DNA from: Clostridia bacterium | GTDB lineage: Bacteria > Bacillota > Clostridia > UBA1381 | Assembly (NCBI GenBank): GCA_017415105.1 | Contig: JAFQJD010000007.1 | Location: 1-64,000 of the forward strand | Length of the DNA stretch: 64,000 nt | Reading direction: 5' to 3' | Notes under the pieces: model-generated | What the model saw: the letters and a program-made list of their open reading frames with translations, nothing else | What the model was told of the DNA's origin: nothing | The model's database searches: none | In this document: positions 43,288 through 52,680 of the stretch, piece by piece | Position numbering within the stretch: the stretch's first letter is position 1 | How the letters are laid out: each line of letters starts with the position of its first letter | Made by a program: the position numbers and the translations under genes

Positions 43288-44115
43288 ATGAGTAAAGCAG
43301 ACGAATTATTTATAAAAAACTGCCGTGAGATTATAGACAACGGCTTTTCGGATGAAGGCTTGCCCGTACGCCCGAAATGGGAGGACGGAGTAAGTGCTCA
43401 TACAAAAAAGAGCTTTTGTATTGTAAACCGCTATAATCTTGCAGAGGAATTTCCAATACTCACATTAAGACGCACATACCTTAAAAGTGCGGTTGATGAG
43501 ATTTTGTGGATATGGCAGAAAAAGTCAAACAATATCAAGGATTTGCACTCACATATATGGGATTCGTGGGCGGATGAGAACGGCTCAATAGGAAAGGCTT
43601 ACGGCTATCAGTTAGGCGTAAAGCACAGCTATCCCGAGGGCGAGTTTGACCAGGTTGACAGAGTTATATACGACCTTAAAAACAACCCGTCATCACGCAG
43701 AATTATGACAAATATCTATGTGCATCAGGACTTGAAGGATATGAACCTTTATCCGTGTGCATACAGTATGACATTCAATGTATCGGGTAACACACTCAAT
43801 GCGATACTCAATCAGCGTTCGCAGGATATGCTTGCGGCAAACAACTGGAATGTTGTTCAGTACAGTGCATTGCTTATTATGATGGCAAAGACTGCAGGAC
43901 TTGTACCGGGTGAATTGGTGCACGTTATTGCCGATGCTCATATATATGACAGGCACATTCCTATAATTGAGAAGATTATCAGTAATGAGCCGTATGATGC
44001 ACCGATACTGCACGTTGCAGACAAGACAGATTTCTATGAGTTCACACGTGATGATTTCACGCTTGAGAACTATAAATACCACGAGCTTGACGAAAAAATC
44101 CCCGTGGCTATATAA
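43288..44115 (+). CDS. thyA: Thymidylate synthase
   Basis: A 275-residue enzyme methylating dUMP to dTMP with methylene-tetrahydrofolate. The catalytic Cys157 is in LYPCAYSM, followed by LNQRSQDMLAANNWNVVQY (dUMP contacts) and the HVIADAHIYDRH segment. The protein is complete. No dihydrofolate reductase gene is adjacent, although the ThyA reaction releases dihydrofolate. It is close behind the ABC-F gene and probably shares its promoter. Confidence 0.96.
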   Translation: MSKADELFIKNCREIIDNGFSDEGLPVRPKWEDGVSAHTKKSFCIVNRYNLAEEFPILTLRRTYLKSAVDEILWIWQKKSNNIKDLHSHIWDSWADENGSIGKAYGYQLGVKHSYPEGEFDQVDRVIYDLKNNPSSRRIMTNIYVHQDLKDMNLYPCAYSMTFNVSGNTLNAILNQRSQDMLAANNWNVVQYSALLIMMAKTAGLVPGELVHVIADAHIYDRHIPIIEKIISNEPYDAPILHVADKTDFYEFTRDDFTLENYKYHELDEKIPVAI

Positions 44116-44134
44116 CTGAAAGGATAAAAGAAAA

Positions 44135-44926
44135 ATGAAACTTGGATTTATTGGTGCGGGCAATATGGGCAGTGCCATAATCGGCGGTGCAATATCAGCA
44201 GGTGTTGTAAATGGTAAGGACATTACAGTATCTGACCGTGACACACAAAAGCTTGATGCACTCAAAGAAAAATACGGTGTAAATACTAAAACAGACAACA
44301 CGTATTCTACAGCCTGCGATATTGTATTCCTGTGCGTGAAGCCGAATGTTCTGGCAGATGTGATAAACGAAATATCAGGTGAAAAAAACTCAAACACTGT
44401 ATTTGTATCAATTGCGGCAGGACAGTCAACCGAAAAAATCGTAAATCTGTTTGGTGAGCCTGTCAAGGTGGTACGTGTTATGCCGAACACTCCGGCACTT
44501 GTGGGTGAGGGAATGTCGGCAGTATGTGCAAATACAAATGTAACAGAAAACGAGTTGAAGTCCGTACTTGATATATTGCGTTCATTCGGACGTGCAGAGG
44601 TTGTTTCGGAAAGTCTTATGGACACAGTAACGGCTGTCAGCGGCTCGTCACCTGCGTATGTGTTTATGTTTATTGAAGCTATGGCAGATGCGGCGGTAAA
44701 GGGTGGTATGACACGTGATATGGCATATACCTTTGCGGCACAGTCTGTCTTGGGCAGTGCAAAAATGGTTCTTGAAACCGGTATGCATCCGGGTGCATTA
44801 AAGGATATGGTATGCTCGCCCGGCGGTACAACAATTGATGCTGTTGCCGTGCTCGAAAATGAGGGTATGCGTAATGCCGTTATGAAGGCAATGGAAGCTT
44901 GTATAAAGAAATCAAAATCAATGTAA
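44135..44926 (+). CDS. proC: Pyrroline-5-carboxylate reductase
   Basis: A 263-residue enzyme for the last step of proline synthesis. It shows the dinucleotide motif GFIGAGNMGSAIIGG, the RVMPNTPALVGEGM block, and the C-terminal SPGGTTIDAVAVLE signature of the family. GAAAGGA precedes the start. No proA or proB is nearby. Confidence 0.95.
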   Translation: MKLGFIGAGNMGSAIIGGAISAGVVNGKDITVSDRDTQKLDALKEKYGVNTKTDNTYSTACDIVFLCVKPNVLADVINEISGEKNSNTVFVSIAAGQSTEKIVNLFGEPVKVVRVMPNTPALVGEGMSAVCANTNVTENELKSVLDILRSFGRAEVVSESLMDTVTAVSGSSPAYVFMFIEAMADAAVKGGMTRDMAYTFAAQSVLGSAKMVLETGMHPGALKDMVCSPGGTTIDAVAVLENEGMRNAVMKAMEACIKKSKSM

Positions 44927-44944
44927 ACAAAAGAGGAAAAACAA

Positions 44945-45880
44945 ATGAATTTATTCATAACATTTCTACTGCTCATAATAGGGTTTGTACTTCTGGTAAA
45001 GGGCTCGGATGTGTTCGTTGACGGTAGCGTGTCGGTGGCAAAGCTTTTGCGTGTGCCGGCAGTGATTATCGGACTTACTATTGTTTCAATGGGAACATCA
45101 GCACCTGAGGCAGCAGTCAGTATAACTGCCGGAATAAAAGGCAGTAATGAAATTGCAATTTCTAACCTTGTTGGCTCAAATGTTTTCAATATGCTTTGTG
45201 TTGCGGGTGTAAGTGCCATAATAACACCGTTTGTGGTTGATAAGACAGTATTAAAACGTGACTTTCCGGTGTCAATAGCGGTTATGGCACTTGCGGTACT
45301 TATGGCATTTACCGGCAGCGAAGTAACAAGAGTTGAAGGTATAATATTTCTGGTAATATTTGTTGGATATATTGCATATCTTGTAAGAAACGCAATTAAA
45401 AACCGCGAAAAATCGAATAATAACGAAAGGCCTATGCCGGCATTGAAGAGTGTCTTATTTATAGTTGTAGGTCTTGCAGCTATAATATGCGGAGGTCAGC
45501 TTGTTGTTGAGAGTGCAAAGGCTATTGCAAAAGCCTTCGGAATGTCCGAAACACTTATAGGCGTTACGATAGTAGCTATCGGTACATCTCTGCCTGAGCT
45601 TGTAACAAGTATTGTTGCGGCATACAAGGGACAGAGCGAAATTGCAATAGGAAATGTTGTAGGTTCAAATATATTTAATATTACATTTATACTCGGTCTT
45701 TCATCTGCATTTACCCCGATAGCGGTTGTAAATGAAGCTATGATTGATAATATGATAATGATTGCGGTAAATGCAATAGGATTTGTTTTTTGTCTTACAG
45801 GCAAAAAACTCAACCGTATTGAAGGTGCGGTTATGATTGGTATGTACGTTTTGTATACAGTATATTTATTGATGCGTTAG
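44945..45880 (+). CDS. Calcium/sodium antiporter (CaCA family)
   Basis: A 311-residue membrane protein with about ten helices. It carries the two inverted alpha repeats of the K-independent CaCA family: SMGTSAPEAAVSI (about residue 57) and AIGTSLPELVTSI (about residue 216), each with the acidic ion-binding residue. YrbG-type exchangers expel calcium in return for sodium or protons. AAGAGGAAA lies before the ATG. Confidence 0.92.
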   Translation: MNLFITFLLLIIGFVLLVKGSDVFVDGSVSVAKLLRVPAVIIGLTIVSMGTSAPEAAVSITAGIKGSNEIAISNLVGSNVFNMLCVAGVSAIITPFVVDKTVLKRDFPVSIAVMALAVLMAFTGSEVTRVEGIIFLVIFVGYIAYLVRNAIKNREKSNNNERPMPALKSVLFIVVGLAAIICGGQLVVESAKAIAKAFGMSETLIGVTIVAIGTSLPELVTSIVAAYKGQSEIAIGNVVGSNIFNITFILGLSSAFTPIAVVNEAMIDNMIMIAVNAIGFVFCLTGKKLNRIEGAVMIGMYVLYTVYLLMR

Positions 45881-45893
45881 GGGAGGTAACAAT

Positions 45894-46469
45894 ATGAAAA
45901 TATGTATTTTTGGTGCAGCAAGTAATCTGATAGATGATAAGTACATCAAAAGGTCAGAGGAGTTATGCTATAAAATAGCAAAGAACGGACATGAGCTTGT
46001 GTTCGGTGCAGGTGCAAACGGACTTATGGGTGCGGCGGCACGATCTTTTACACGTGCCGGCTCAAAGATAACGGGAGTTATACCGCATTTCTTTAAAACA
46101 GATACGGTTGAGCCGATTTATGATAAATGTGATGAACTGATTTTTACCGACACAATGCGTGAACGTAAAAAGATTATGGAGGATATGGCGGATGCATTTG
46201 TGGTTCTTCCTGGCGGTATAGGTACACTTGAGGAGCTGTTTGAGATAATAACTTTAAAACAGCTTGCACAGCATAAAAAGCCTATAGCTTTCTTTAACAT
46301 ATATGATTATTACGATAAGCTTATGGGATTTATGGACCATTGTGAGCATGAGAAGTTTATCCGTGAGGGATGTCATAATCTATATCTTGCAACGGATGAT
46401 GACGAAAAGCTCATTGACTATATCGAGGATGATACTCCGTTTACATTAGGACTTAAAGATTTAAAATAA
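45894..46469 (+). CDS. LOG-family nucleotide phosphoribohydrolase (TIGR00730 type)
   Basis: A 191-residue Rossmann-like protein of the LOG family, with VFGAGANGLMGAAARSF, the DTMRERKKIM motif and LPGGIGTLEELFEI (PGGxGTxxE). In plants and actinobacteria these enzymes release cytokinin bases from their 5'-monophosphates; in Firmicutes the physiological nucleotide is not known. GGGGAGGT precedes the start. Confidence 0.92.
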   Translation: MKICIFGAASNLIDDKYIKRSEELCYKIAKNGHELVFGAGANGLMGAAARSFTRAGSKITGVIPHFFKTDTVEPIYDKCDELIFTDTMRERKKIMEDMADAFVVLPGGIGTLEELFEIITLKQLAQHKKPIAFFNIYDYYDKLMGFMDHCEHEKFIREGCHNLYLATDDDEKLIDYIEDDTPFTLGLKDLK

Positions 46470-46506
46470 AAAATATTGCGTGTGTCAAAAACACGCAATA
46501 TTTTTT
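46470..46506. terminator. Bidirectional terminator
   Basis: AAAAATATTGCGTGT (46470-46484) pairs with ACACGCAATATTTTT (46492-46506). It ends both the LOG gene and the convergent export-protein gene. Confidence 0.9.
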
Positions 46507-47006
46507 TAGATAATACTTCCTATTACGCCGTAGCTTACAAGTGTCATCACAAGCCCTGCTGTCATTACTCCCAACAGAACGAAGAACAAGCTCTTTTTTC
46601 TGTTCAGCCCGAGCAGTACAGCTAACAAACTTCCTGTCCATGCACCAGTTCCCGGAAGCGGTATAGCAACAAACAGGAACAGCCCCCAATATCCGTATTT
46701 CTGAATCTGGTCAGATTTTTTCATAACCTTTTCTTCAAGCTTTATCGGAATTTTTGAAATATGCTTTACTGTTTTCATCCAGTCAAAAATCTTTTCAATA
46801 AACAACAGTATAAACGGAATCGGAATCATATTACCGATAACTGCCGCAATATATGTCTGAATTAACGGAAGCTTTAGAAGCCCTGCAACAAGTATACTGC
46901 CACGCAATTCAAGTAGTGGTATCATTGAAATCAGTGCAGTTACCAACTGATGGGGAATACCCCAGCCTACAAGTGCGTCTTTTATTGCTATTGCTATACT
47001 ATCCAT
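46506..47006 (-). CDS. COG2426-type small membrane export protein
   Basis: A 166-residue membrane protein with about four helices, of the 'putative small multi-drug export' family. Typical parts are ISMIPLLELRGSILVAG, IGNMIPIPFILLFIE and ATPLPGTG-like VAIPLPGTGAWTG. The transport function is only putative in the family. The ATG at 47006 has a strong GGAGG. It overlaps the lipid kinase gene by eight bases. Confidence 0.88.
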   Translation of the reverse strand: MDSIAIAIKDALVGWGIPHQLVTALISMIPLLELRGSILVAGLLKLPLIQTYIAAVIGNMIPIPFILLFIEKIFDWMKTVKHISKIPIKLEEKVMKKSDQIQKYGYWGLFLFVAIPLPGTGAWTGSLLAVLLGLNRKKSLFFVLLGVMTAGLVMTLVSYGVIGSII

Positions 47007-47922
47007 TATTTCCTCCGATATCTTTATTCTCGCAGATAAACTGCACGGCATTGTGGTTTACAACAAAGTCAACCGAATCGTATTCGCCGCCAAACTCACC
47101 GTCAAGTGTCCATTTAACAGGCTCATCTGTTGTTATATGTGCACTTTTTGCAGAAATTATACTTGCCCCGTGAACTTCCGTTTCGCCGTTTCGAATTCCT
47201 GCAATGATTACGGGCAGGTCTAAAATATTTACTGACTTTGGCACAACTGCAATCTCAAAAATACCGTCGCTTGTGTCAATATCATAAAACTTACCGAACG
47301 TAAATCCACCAACACTCGTTGAGTTCATTATAAGAACAAGTGCTGCGTTGGTTTGGATAACTTCGCCCGAATCTGTAACAATCCGTGTGTTTACGCCTTT
47401 GATTCTCGGCAGACTTTTAAGCCCTTCTAAAAAATATGCCGCAGAGCCTAAAATATTCTTGTTAATCTGCGGTGTTGCATAAGAAACATCGGTAAACGCA
47501 CCGAATGCCGCAACATATATAAACGGCTTGTTGTTGAATGAGCCGATATCATAATTCAAAAATCTGCCGTTTATGATTTCATCAACTGCATCAAGCGGAG
47601 TGGGGGGTATGTTATTTGTTGATGCAAAATCGTTCATTGTACCCGACGGAATATATCCTATAGGGATACGGCTGTCCTTGTCGATACGCAGCATACCGTT
47701 TACCGCTTCATTAAGCGTACCGTCACCGCCTGAAATTACTGCGATATCATACTGTGATGCACAGGACTGGATCTTTCTTTCGCAGTCATTGGCGTGCTTT
47801 GTAGGATAAACCGTAACCTCATAGCCGGCATCGGTGAATTTGTCAATTATCTCAAAAAGCGAGTTTTTTATCTTGCCTTTTCCTGAATTGGGGTTAAATA
47901 TAAAAAGTATCTTATTTCCCAT
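46999..47922 (-). CDS. Diacylglycerol kinase-family lipid kinase
   Basis: A 307-residue cytosolic kinase of the YegS/BmrU/DgkB group. The catalytic glycine motif is ISGGDGTLNEAVNGM, with IFNPNSGKGK at the start and a beta-sandwich C-terminal half (IMNSTSVGGFTFGKFYDID). It phosphorylates diacylglycerol or another lipid; the exact lipid is uncertain. It is first in a two-gene unit with the export-like membrane protein. Confidence 0.92.
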   Translation of the reverse strand: MGNKILFIFNPNSGKGKIKNSLFEIIDKFTDAGYEVTVYPTKHANDCERKIQSCASQYDIAVISGGDGTLNEAVNGMLRIDKDSRIPIGYIPSGTMNDFASTNNIPPTPLDAVDEIINGRFLNYDIGSFNNKPFIYVAAFGAFTDVSYATPQINKNILGSAAYFLEGLKSLPRIKGVNTRIVTDSGEVIQTNAALVLIMNSTSVGGFTFGKFYDIDTSDGIFEIAVVPKSVNILDLPVIIAGIRNGETEVHGASIISAKSAHITTDEPVKWTLDGEFGGEYDSVDFVVNHNAVQFICENKDIGGNNG

Positions 47923-47967
47923 TTTATCTACCTCTGTAAACTATGATGAAAAATGACCTCTACATAT

Positions 47968-47995
47968 ATTATAATACTTTTTTTAAACTTGTCAA
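47968..47995 (-). promoter_or_regulatory. Promoter of the lipid kinase unit
   Basis: Minus strand: TTGACA (47990-47995), 16-nt spacer, TATAAT (47968-47973). Confidence 0.75.
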
Positions 47996-48015
47996 TAACT
48001 TAAATTGTAAATTTC

Positions 48016-48044
48016 TTGAAATTTGGTATATAGTATGATATAAT
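48016..48044 (+). promoter_or_regulatory. Promoter of the M20 peptidase unit
   Basis: TTGAAA (48016-48021), 17-nt spacer, TATAAT (48039-48044). Confidence 0.75.
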
Positions 48045-48074
48045 TAGTGTATCAATTCACGGAGGGAACGGAAA

Positions 48075-49334
48075 ATGGATACAAAGCACATTTTAAATCT
48101 GATTGAGGAAAGAAAATATGAGCTTTTTGAGCTTCTGAGCTCGTTTGTAAAGTTTAACACAGAAAATTTCAGAAGCTCCGGTAACGAAGAGGAGTTTGCA
48201 AAGCATTTACATAAGCTCTGTCAGGATATGGGGCTGGAGAGTGATATTTATTCTCCGCTTGAGATAGATGGGTTTGAAAATCATCCCGATTATATGCCGG
48301 GCAGAGGGTTGGAAAACCGCTATAATGTAACAGCACGCTGGAGAGGCACACAGGACGCTGACGATCTTATGCTTATGGGACATTCTGATACGGTCGAAAT
48401 AGGCGATATTGCAAACTGGGAAAGAGAGCCACTTTCGGGTTCTATAGAGGACGGCAGGATATGGGGCAGAGGTACCGGTGACGACAAATACGCACTTGCA
48501 ACAGTATTGTTTCTCATAAAGCTTTTTAAAGAAGAAGGCTTTGTCCCCAAGAAGAATATTTTATTCTCTGCATATGTTGATGAAGAACACGGTGGCTCGC
48601 ACGGTGCTTTGGCGGCTGTATTAAAATATCCCTGTCCGAGAATTGTTAGTATGGACGGTTGTGAGGATCAGATATGGCACTGTGGCTCGGGTGGTCAGGA
48701 AGTACATTATGCTTATCATACAAAGGATACTGTTGACAGTGCAAAGCTTGCCGCAAGTGCACTTCCGATTGTCATAGAAGAAATCGAAAAGTTTGGTGAC
48801 CGTCGCCGTAACGAGCTTGCCCGAAATAGATTCTACAAGGGAACAATCATCCCCGAAACTGCACTTCGTTATATGGATGTGCATGCAGGAGATCACGGTA
48901 ACGACCTCGGAACGGGAACGGTATATTTTACTTTCTATACCGACAAAACAAGAGAGGAAATTGAAGTGGAGTTTAAAGAGCTTGAATCAGTTCTAAAAAA
49001 GCGTCTTGAGCCCATGGGAATTAAAGGTGACGGTATAATACCGAGAACACGTTTCTTCCATTACGTACATTGTGAGCCTGACAGTGAGGATATAAAGGCA
49101 ATGGTAGATGCGGCGGTCGAGGCGACGGGCAAAGCACCGATTGTATGCGGTTCGTGTCTTTCAGACTTGTCTGTTATATCAAAGTACGGCAGTAGTGAGG
49201 CATACGGCTTTGGTATGGGACGTGACTTCAGCCTGCCGGGCGGTGCACATCAGCCTAACGAATTTATTGAATGTGATAAATTTGTAGAATACACAAAGAC
49301 CATTGCGGCTTATATTATTAAGACGATGGGATAA
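48075..49334 (+). CDS. M20-family metallopeptidase
   Basis: A 419-residue cytosolic dizinc hydrolase of the ArgE/DapE/ACY1 superfamily. The site elements are in order: LMGHSDTVEIG (His and Asp), GRGTGDDKYAL (bridging Asp), DEEHGGSHG (catalytic Glu and ligand Glu), DGCEDQ, and the C-terminal SLPGGAHQPNE (His). The substrate is not predictable: dipeptides or an N-acyl amino acid. GGAGGGAAC precedes the ATG. The stalk-repeat gene follows after 29 nt and may be co-transcribed. Confidence 0.9.
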   Translation: MDTKHILNLIEERKYELFELLSSFVKFNTENFRSSGNEEEFAKHLHKLCQDMGLESDIYSPLEIDGFENHPDYMPGRGLENRYNVTARWRGTQDADDLMLMGHSDTVEIGDIANWEREPLSGSIEDGRIWGRGTGDDKYALATVLFLIKLFKEEGFVPKKNILFSAYVDEEHGGSHGALAAVLKYPCPRIVSMDGCEDQIWHCGSGGQEVHYAYHTKDTVDSAKLAASALPIVIEEIEKFGDRRRNELARNRFYKGTIIPETALRYMDVHAGDHGNDLGTGTVYFTFYTDKTREEIEVEFKELESVLKKRLEPMGIKGDGIIPRTRFFHYVHCEPDSEDIKAMVDAAVEATGKAPIVCGSCLSDLSVISKYGSSEAYGFGMGRDFSLPGGAHQPNEFIECDKFVEYTKTIAAYIIKTMG

Positions 49335-49363
49335 TGTGAAAGTAAAAGAAAGGATGTGTTGTT

Positions 49364-51478
49364 ATGAAAAAAGTAATCAGTTTTTTAATCGTAATTATGA
49401 TGATGTCAACCACAGTATTGGCTGATACGGCAGACGGCTTGCGTGGGATGCTGGCAGAGCAGGCACAGCTTGAGTCATTTGAAACTAAAACTGTACTTAC
49501 GGCAAAATTGAATAAACCATTAGAAGTAATTGAGTATATTCCTGCTGATGAAGATTTTGATGTTGATTACAGTATGCTCATTGGTGACCTTATTAAATCG
49601 AAGGCAACAATAGAATGTGCATTTAATGTGTCAGAGGACTATAAAAAAATTCAGATGTCGATAAGCACCGCATGCGATATTCCTGTACATATCAACGACG
49701 GATTAAAGTTTGACGCATATGCAAAATCCGGAATCTGGTACAATTATGATGTAACAGATGCACAAAATCCGGTTTTCACTGTTATCAGCAAGAGCCCGAT
49801 TGAGCCGTATTATGAGTTTTTTGATTTGATTAAAGAAAGTGGCATGGATTTTTCTTCGGTTATAAATGCTGATGTAATAAAAGACGCAATTGACGGCCTT
49901 GTTACTGCGATTGAAAACAATGCAGATATAACAAGAACAGCAAAAGGCTACACAGTAAATTTCGATGATGCCGGCTTTGCCGGATTTATCCGCGACTGTG
50001 CCGGTATGGCGGAAACTTATATTACAGATGATGATATAAAAGAAGCGTTGAAAGAGGTTTCTGTATACAACAATTTTGATGTTATCGGGGAAGATGGTAT
50101 AACGCTTCAGATAACGAAGAATGCAAACGGCAATATCACTGCTTATGCTGAAAAGGTTCACATTGATTTTAATCTTTTTGATTTGCTTGCAAGTATAGGT
50201 ATGTCGACAGACGGACTTGAACGTGATAAATCGCAGATAGACATCACCTTTGAAGCAGTTTCAGAGATTTCGGGGCATAACCGGACAACGGTTGCTATTC
50301 CTGAACTGACAAAGGATAATTCAAGGCATATGTATGAATATCACTACGGAGAGGGTTATTATTATCCTGAAAAATCACCTGTTTTTGAGGATAACAAGAT
50401 ATATTATCCGATGAATGAGATTATTGAACTTTGTGAGATAGGCATTGTAATTGACGGCAATAAAGTAATATCGGGTGATGCAGTTTTTGAGTGTGACCAG
50501 ACACAACTGATTATGGTTGATGATGAGCCATATGTAACAGAGGATGTGCTTGAATTCATCGGTCTGTCTTATGTGGATGTCAATTACGATGTAAACCAGG
50601 AAAAGTTTAAATACTATTTCATATATACTGTGCCCGATGCACCCGAAGAAGATGAATATGATGATTTTTATGAAGACTATTATGATGCATATGAATCACG
50701 TTATTTGCGTATCGGATTTGATATAAACCGTGCACCGTATGCAGATAAAGGAATATACTTTATGCCTGTTTATGAGTTTGTGTGCGGATTGGGCAATGGT
50801 GAGTTTGAATACGGTTATAAATCATTGAAGTATACAGCTACTAATGAAAATACAGATGGAATAAAAACTCTTTTGGTAAAAGATGGTGACAGCTTCGTTA
50901 CTGTAAACGGAGAAAAAATTGCTATCGAAAAACCTGCGGTTGAAGTAGACGGGGTTCTGAACATTCCTGTTAGCTTTGTCAGAACTTACGGTTATTCAGC
51001 AGAGATAAGAAGTAATTTTTCTGTCAGTGCAGACGGTTATGCACACACAACATACAGTTTTACAAAAGAAAATCCTTTGTACGTGGAAGTGCCATATGAA
51101 GCACCGTATCTGTATGTGGATATAGTATCAGATCAGATGCCATATGTTGATGACGGCAAAGTGTTTGTGCCACTGTACGATTTACTCTACGGTATGTATG
51201 AAGGCGAGTTTTCGTTCACAGAAAACGGAATGGAATATGTAGCTACGGAGGATAATGACTACGGAATTAAAAAGGTATCGGTTGCTGTCGGCGATGATTT
51301 TGTGGTGGTTGATGATGAAAAGGTGGGGATTGAAAACAAAGTAGTGCGTGTAAACGATATTATCCGCGTACCACTTGCATTCACAGAAGCGTTGGGATTT
51401 GAAACGGAGGATATAAATATCTATGGTTCAGAGACTTGGTTTAGCTTCTCGATACCTAATCCGAATTACACAGAATAA
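49364..51478 (+). CDS. Large exported stalk-domain protein with tandem repeats
   Basis: A 704-residue exported protein. A signal peptide (to about residue 20, VLADTA) is followed by an uncharacterised ~290-residue domain (20-310). Three copper-amine-oxidase-N/stalk-type units come next (~325-420, ~445-555, ~580-704). The last two are clear tandem copies, sharing the patterns DGIKTLLVKDGDSFVTVNGEK and YGIKKVSVAVGDDFVVVDDEK followed by VPVSFV/VPLAFTEALGF-like ends. An acidic Glu/Asp/Tyr linker (DEYDDFYEDYYDAYE) separates the first from the second. It is probably an envelope protein; no enzyme motif is seen. Confidence 0.8.
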   Translation: MKKVISFLIVIMMMSTTVLADTADGLRGMLAEQAQLESFETKTVLTAKLNKPLEVIEYIPADEDFDVDYSMLIGDLIKSKATIECAFNVSEDYKKIQMSISTACDIPVHINDGLKFDAYAKSGIWYNYDVTDAQNPVFTVISKSPIEPYYEFFDLIKESGMDFSSVINADVIKDAIDGLVTAIENNADITRTAKGYTVNFDDAGFAGFIRDCAGMAETYITDDDIKEALKEVSVYNNFDVIGEDGITLQITKNANGNITAYAEKVHIDFNLFDLLASIGMSTDGLERDKSQIDITFEAVSEISGHNRTTVAIPELTKDNSRHMYEYHYGEGYYYPEKSPVFEDNKIYYPMNEIIELCEIGIVIDGNKVISGDAVFECDQTQLIMVDDEPYVTEDVLEFIGLSYVDVNYDVNQEKFKYYFIYTVPDAPEEDEYDDFYEDYYDAYESRYLRIGFDINRAPYADKGIYFMPVYEFVCGLGNGEFEYGYKSLKYTATNENTDGIKTLLVKDGDSFVTVNGEKIAIEKPAVEVDGVLNIPVSFVRTYGYSAEIRSNFSVSADGYAHTTYSFTKENPLYVEVPYEAPYLYVDIVSDQMPYVDDGKVFVPLYDLLYGMYEGEFSFTENGMEYVATEDNDYGIKKVSVAVGDDFVVVDDEKVGIENKVVRVNDIIRVPLAFTEALGFETEDINIYGSETWFSFSIPNPNYTE

Positions 51479-51483
51479 TAACA

Positions 51484-51511
51484 AAAAAGACATCCTGATG
51501 GATGTCTTTTT
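51484..51511 (+). terminator. Terminator after the stalk-repeat gene
   Basis: GACATCC (51489-51495) pairs with GGATGTC (51500-51506), flanked by A and T runs that extend the stem. Confidence 0.87.
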
Positions 51512-51514
51512 ATG

Positions 51515-51591
51515 TGGTAGCGGTAACTAGATTCGAACTAGTGACACTGCGGGTATGAACCGCATGCTCTAGCCAACTGAGCTATACCGCC
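51515..51591 (-). tRNA. tRNA-Met (anticodon CAT), elongator
   Basis: A 77-nt tRNA on the minus strand. Acceptor GGCGGTA pairs with TACCGCT (G1-U72 wobble), the D-arm is GCTC/GAGC, the anticodon stem TGCGG/CCGCA with loop TTCATAC gives CAT, and the T-arm ACTAG/CTAGT has loop TTCGAAT. The CCA end is encoded. The paired acceptor end and lack of three G-C pairs in the anticodon stem argue against the initiator. It resembles Bacillus elongator tRNA-Met, although a CAT-reading tRNA-Ile2 cannot be fully excluded. Confidence 0.95.
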
Positions 51592-51605
51592 GAACAACAT
51601 AAGCT

Positions 51606-51634
51606 ATTATACACTATAATTTGCTGGTTGTCAA
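51606..51634 (-). promoter_or_regulatory. Promoter of tRNA-Met
   Basis: Minus strand: TTGACA (51629-51634), 17-nt spacer, TATAAT (51606-51611). Confidence 0.87.
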
Positions 51635-51653
51635 GCATTTTTTTTGAAAAAAT

Positions 51654-52469
51654 TCAATTTTTTTCAAGCCCGAGTATGCGTTCTGCATTTTTGTGTGTTA
51701 TAAGCTCAAAATCATCGTCTGAAATCCCCGATGCTTTTAAGAACCGCAACGTATCAACCGGGGATTCCCATGGCATATCCGAGCCGAAAAGGATTTTGTC
51801 TGCACCGTGATTTTCTATTATGCGTCTGTACTGCTCAGGAGTTATATAGTTGCTCACAATCGAAATATCAAAATATGCTTTTGAGTTTATCAGATACTTT
51901 TCAATGTCATCCCACTGATTGAAAGCTCCCATATGTGCAAGGATAACAAACGAATCGTCAACCTTATTAAGCATAGGTCTTATTCTTGCAAGGTCCGCTT
52001 TAAACGGTGCAGGAATACCTATATCATGCCCCGAATGAATCGTAACATACATTCCTTTTTCAGTTGCACACTTTACAAGCTTGATAAATTCATCACTGTC
52101 GGCATTTGTATCCTGATAATCAGGGTGGAGTTTGATGCCCTTAAAGCCCATATCTGAAAGCTCTGTCAGCTTATATTCGATATCCGTATCCTGGGGGTGT
52201 ATTGTGCCGAAAGATATTATTTTATCTGATGTAATCTCCTTTGCAAATCTGTTAATCGATGCATATTGCGACGGTTTTGTGGCAATCGGCATTGTAACAC
52301 TCATATCAACACCTGTTTCTTTCATATTCTCAAGAAGAAGCTTGGGTGTTCCGCCATAGTTTAGTTTTTGATTGATTTTATAAGTATCACGCATTTTTCC
52401 CAAAAGATATGCAAGTGTCTTTTCTGCTATTGCATCGGGAAAAGTGTGGACGTGAAAGTCTATTAACAT
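51654..52469 (-). CDS. Amidohydrolase-family metal-dependent hydrolase
   Basis: A 271-residue TIM-barrel hydrolase of the amidohydrolase-2 group. Metal and active-site motifs are IDFHVHTFP (H-x-H), IKLHPDYQD, TIHSGHDIG, LAHMGAF and LFGSDMPWESP (the catalytic Asp). It acts in the cytosol on an unknown substrate; relatives include decarboxylases and lactonases. The ATG at 52469 follows AGGTGAC. It is a single gene. Confidence 0.88.
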   Translation of the reverse strand: MLIDFHVHTFPDAIAEKTLAYLLGKMRDTYKINQKLNYGGTPKLLLENMKETGVDMSVTMPIATKPSQYASINRFAKEITSDKIISFGTIHPQDTDIEYKLTELSDMGFKGIKLHPDYQDTNADSDEFIKLVKCATEKGMYVTIHSGHDIGIPAPFKADLARIRPMLNKVDDSFVILAHMGAFNQWDDIEKYLINSKAYFDISIVSNYITPEQYRRIIENHGADKILFGSDMPWESPVDTLRFLKASGISDDDFELITHKNAERILGLEKN

Positions 52470-52491
52470 TTTTGTCACCTCGATAGCTGTT

Positions 52492-52520
52492 ATTTTAGCA
52501 CAACAAAGCATAAAAATCAA
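52492..52520 (-). promoter_or_regulatory. Promoter of the amidohydrolase gene
   Basis: Minus strand: TTGATT (52515-52520), 17-nt spacer, TAAAAT (52492-52497). Confidence 0.62.
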
Positions 52521-52609
52521 GTTTTTTTGGCAAGATAAACAATAAAATTTATATATTCTTCAATAGATGTCAAATATGTGCAAAATATGGAATAGATGGC
52601 AGAAAACTA

Positions 52610-52638
52610 TTGACAATGCGGATTATTTGGAGTAAAAT
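52610..52638 (+). promoter_or_regulatory. Promoter of nifS-nifU
   Basis: TTGACA (52610-52615), 17-nt spacer, TAAAAT (52633-52638). Confidence 0.78.
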
Positions 52639-52680
52639 AATAAGGAGTGGGCGATAGACCACATGGAAAGGAATGATAAG

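Noticed and set aside
43693-45219. Long minus-strand open reading frame of about 500 codons
   Set aside because: It runs antisense through thyA, proC and the cation exchanger, all of which have intact family motifs on the plus strand. It has no ribosome site and is rich in Ser/Thr/Ile, as expected of a shadow frame.
51515-51591. Initiator tRNA or tRNA-Ile2 for the CAT anticodon
   Set aside because: The acceptor end is paired and the anticodon stem lacks the GGG/CCC pairs of initiators. The body resembles Firmicutes elongator tRNA-Met. Ile2 was considered less likely.
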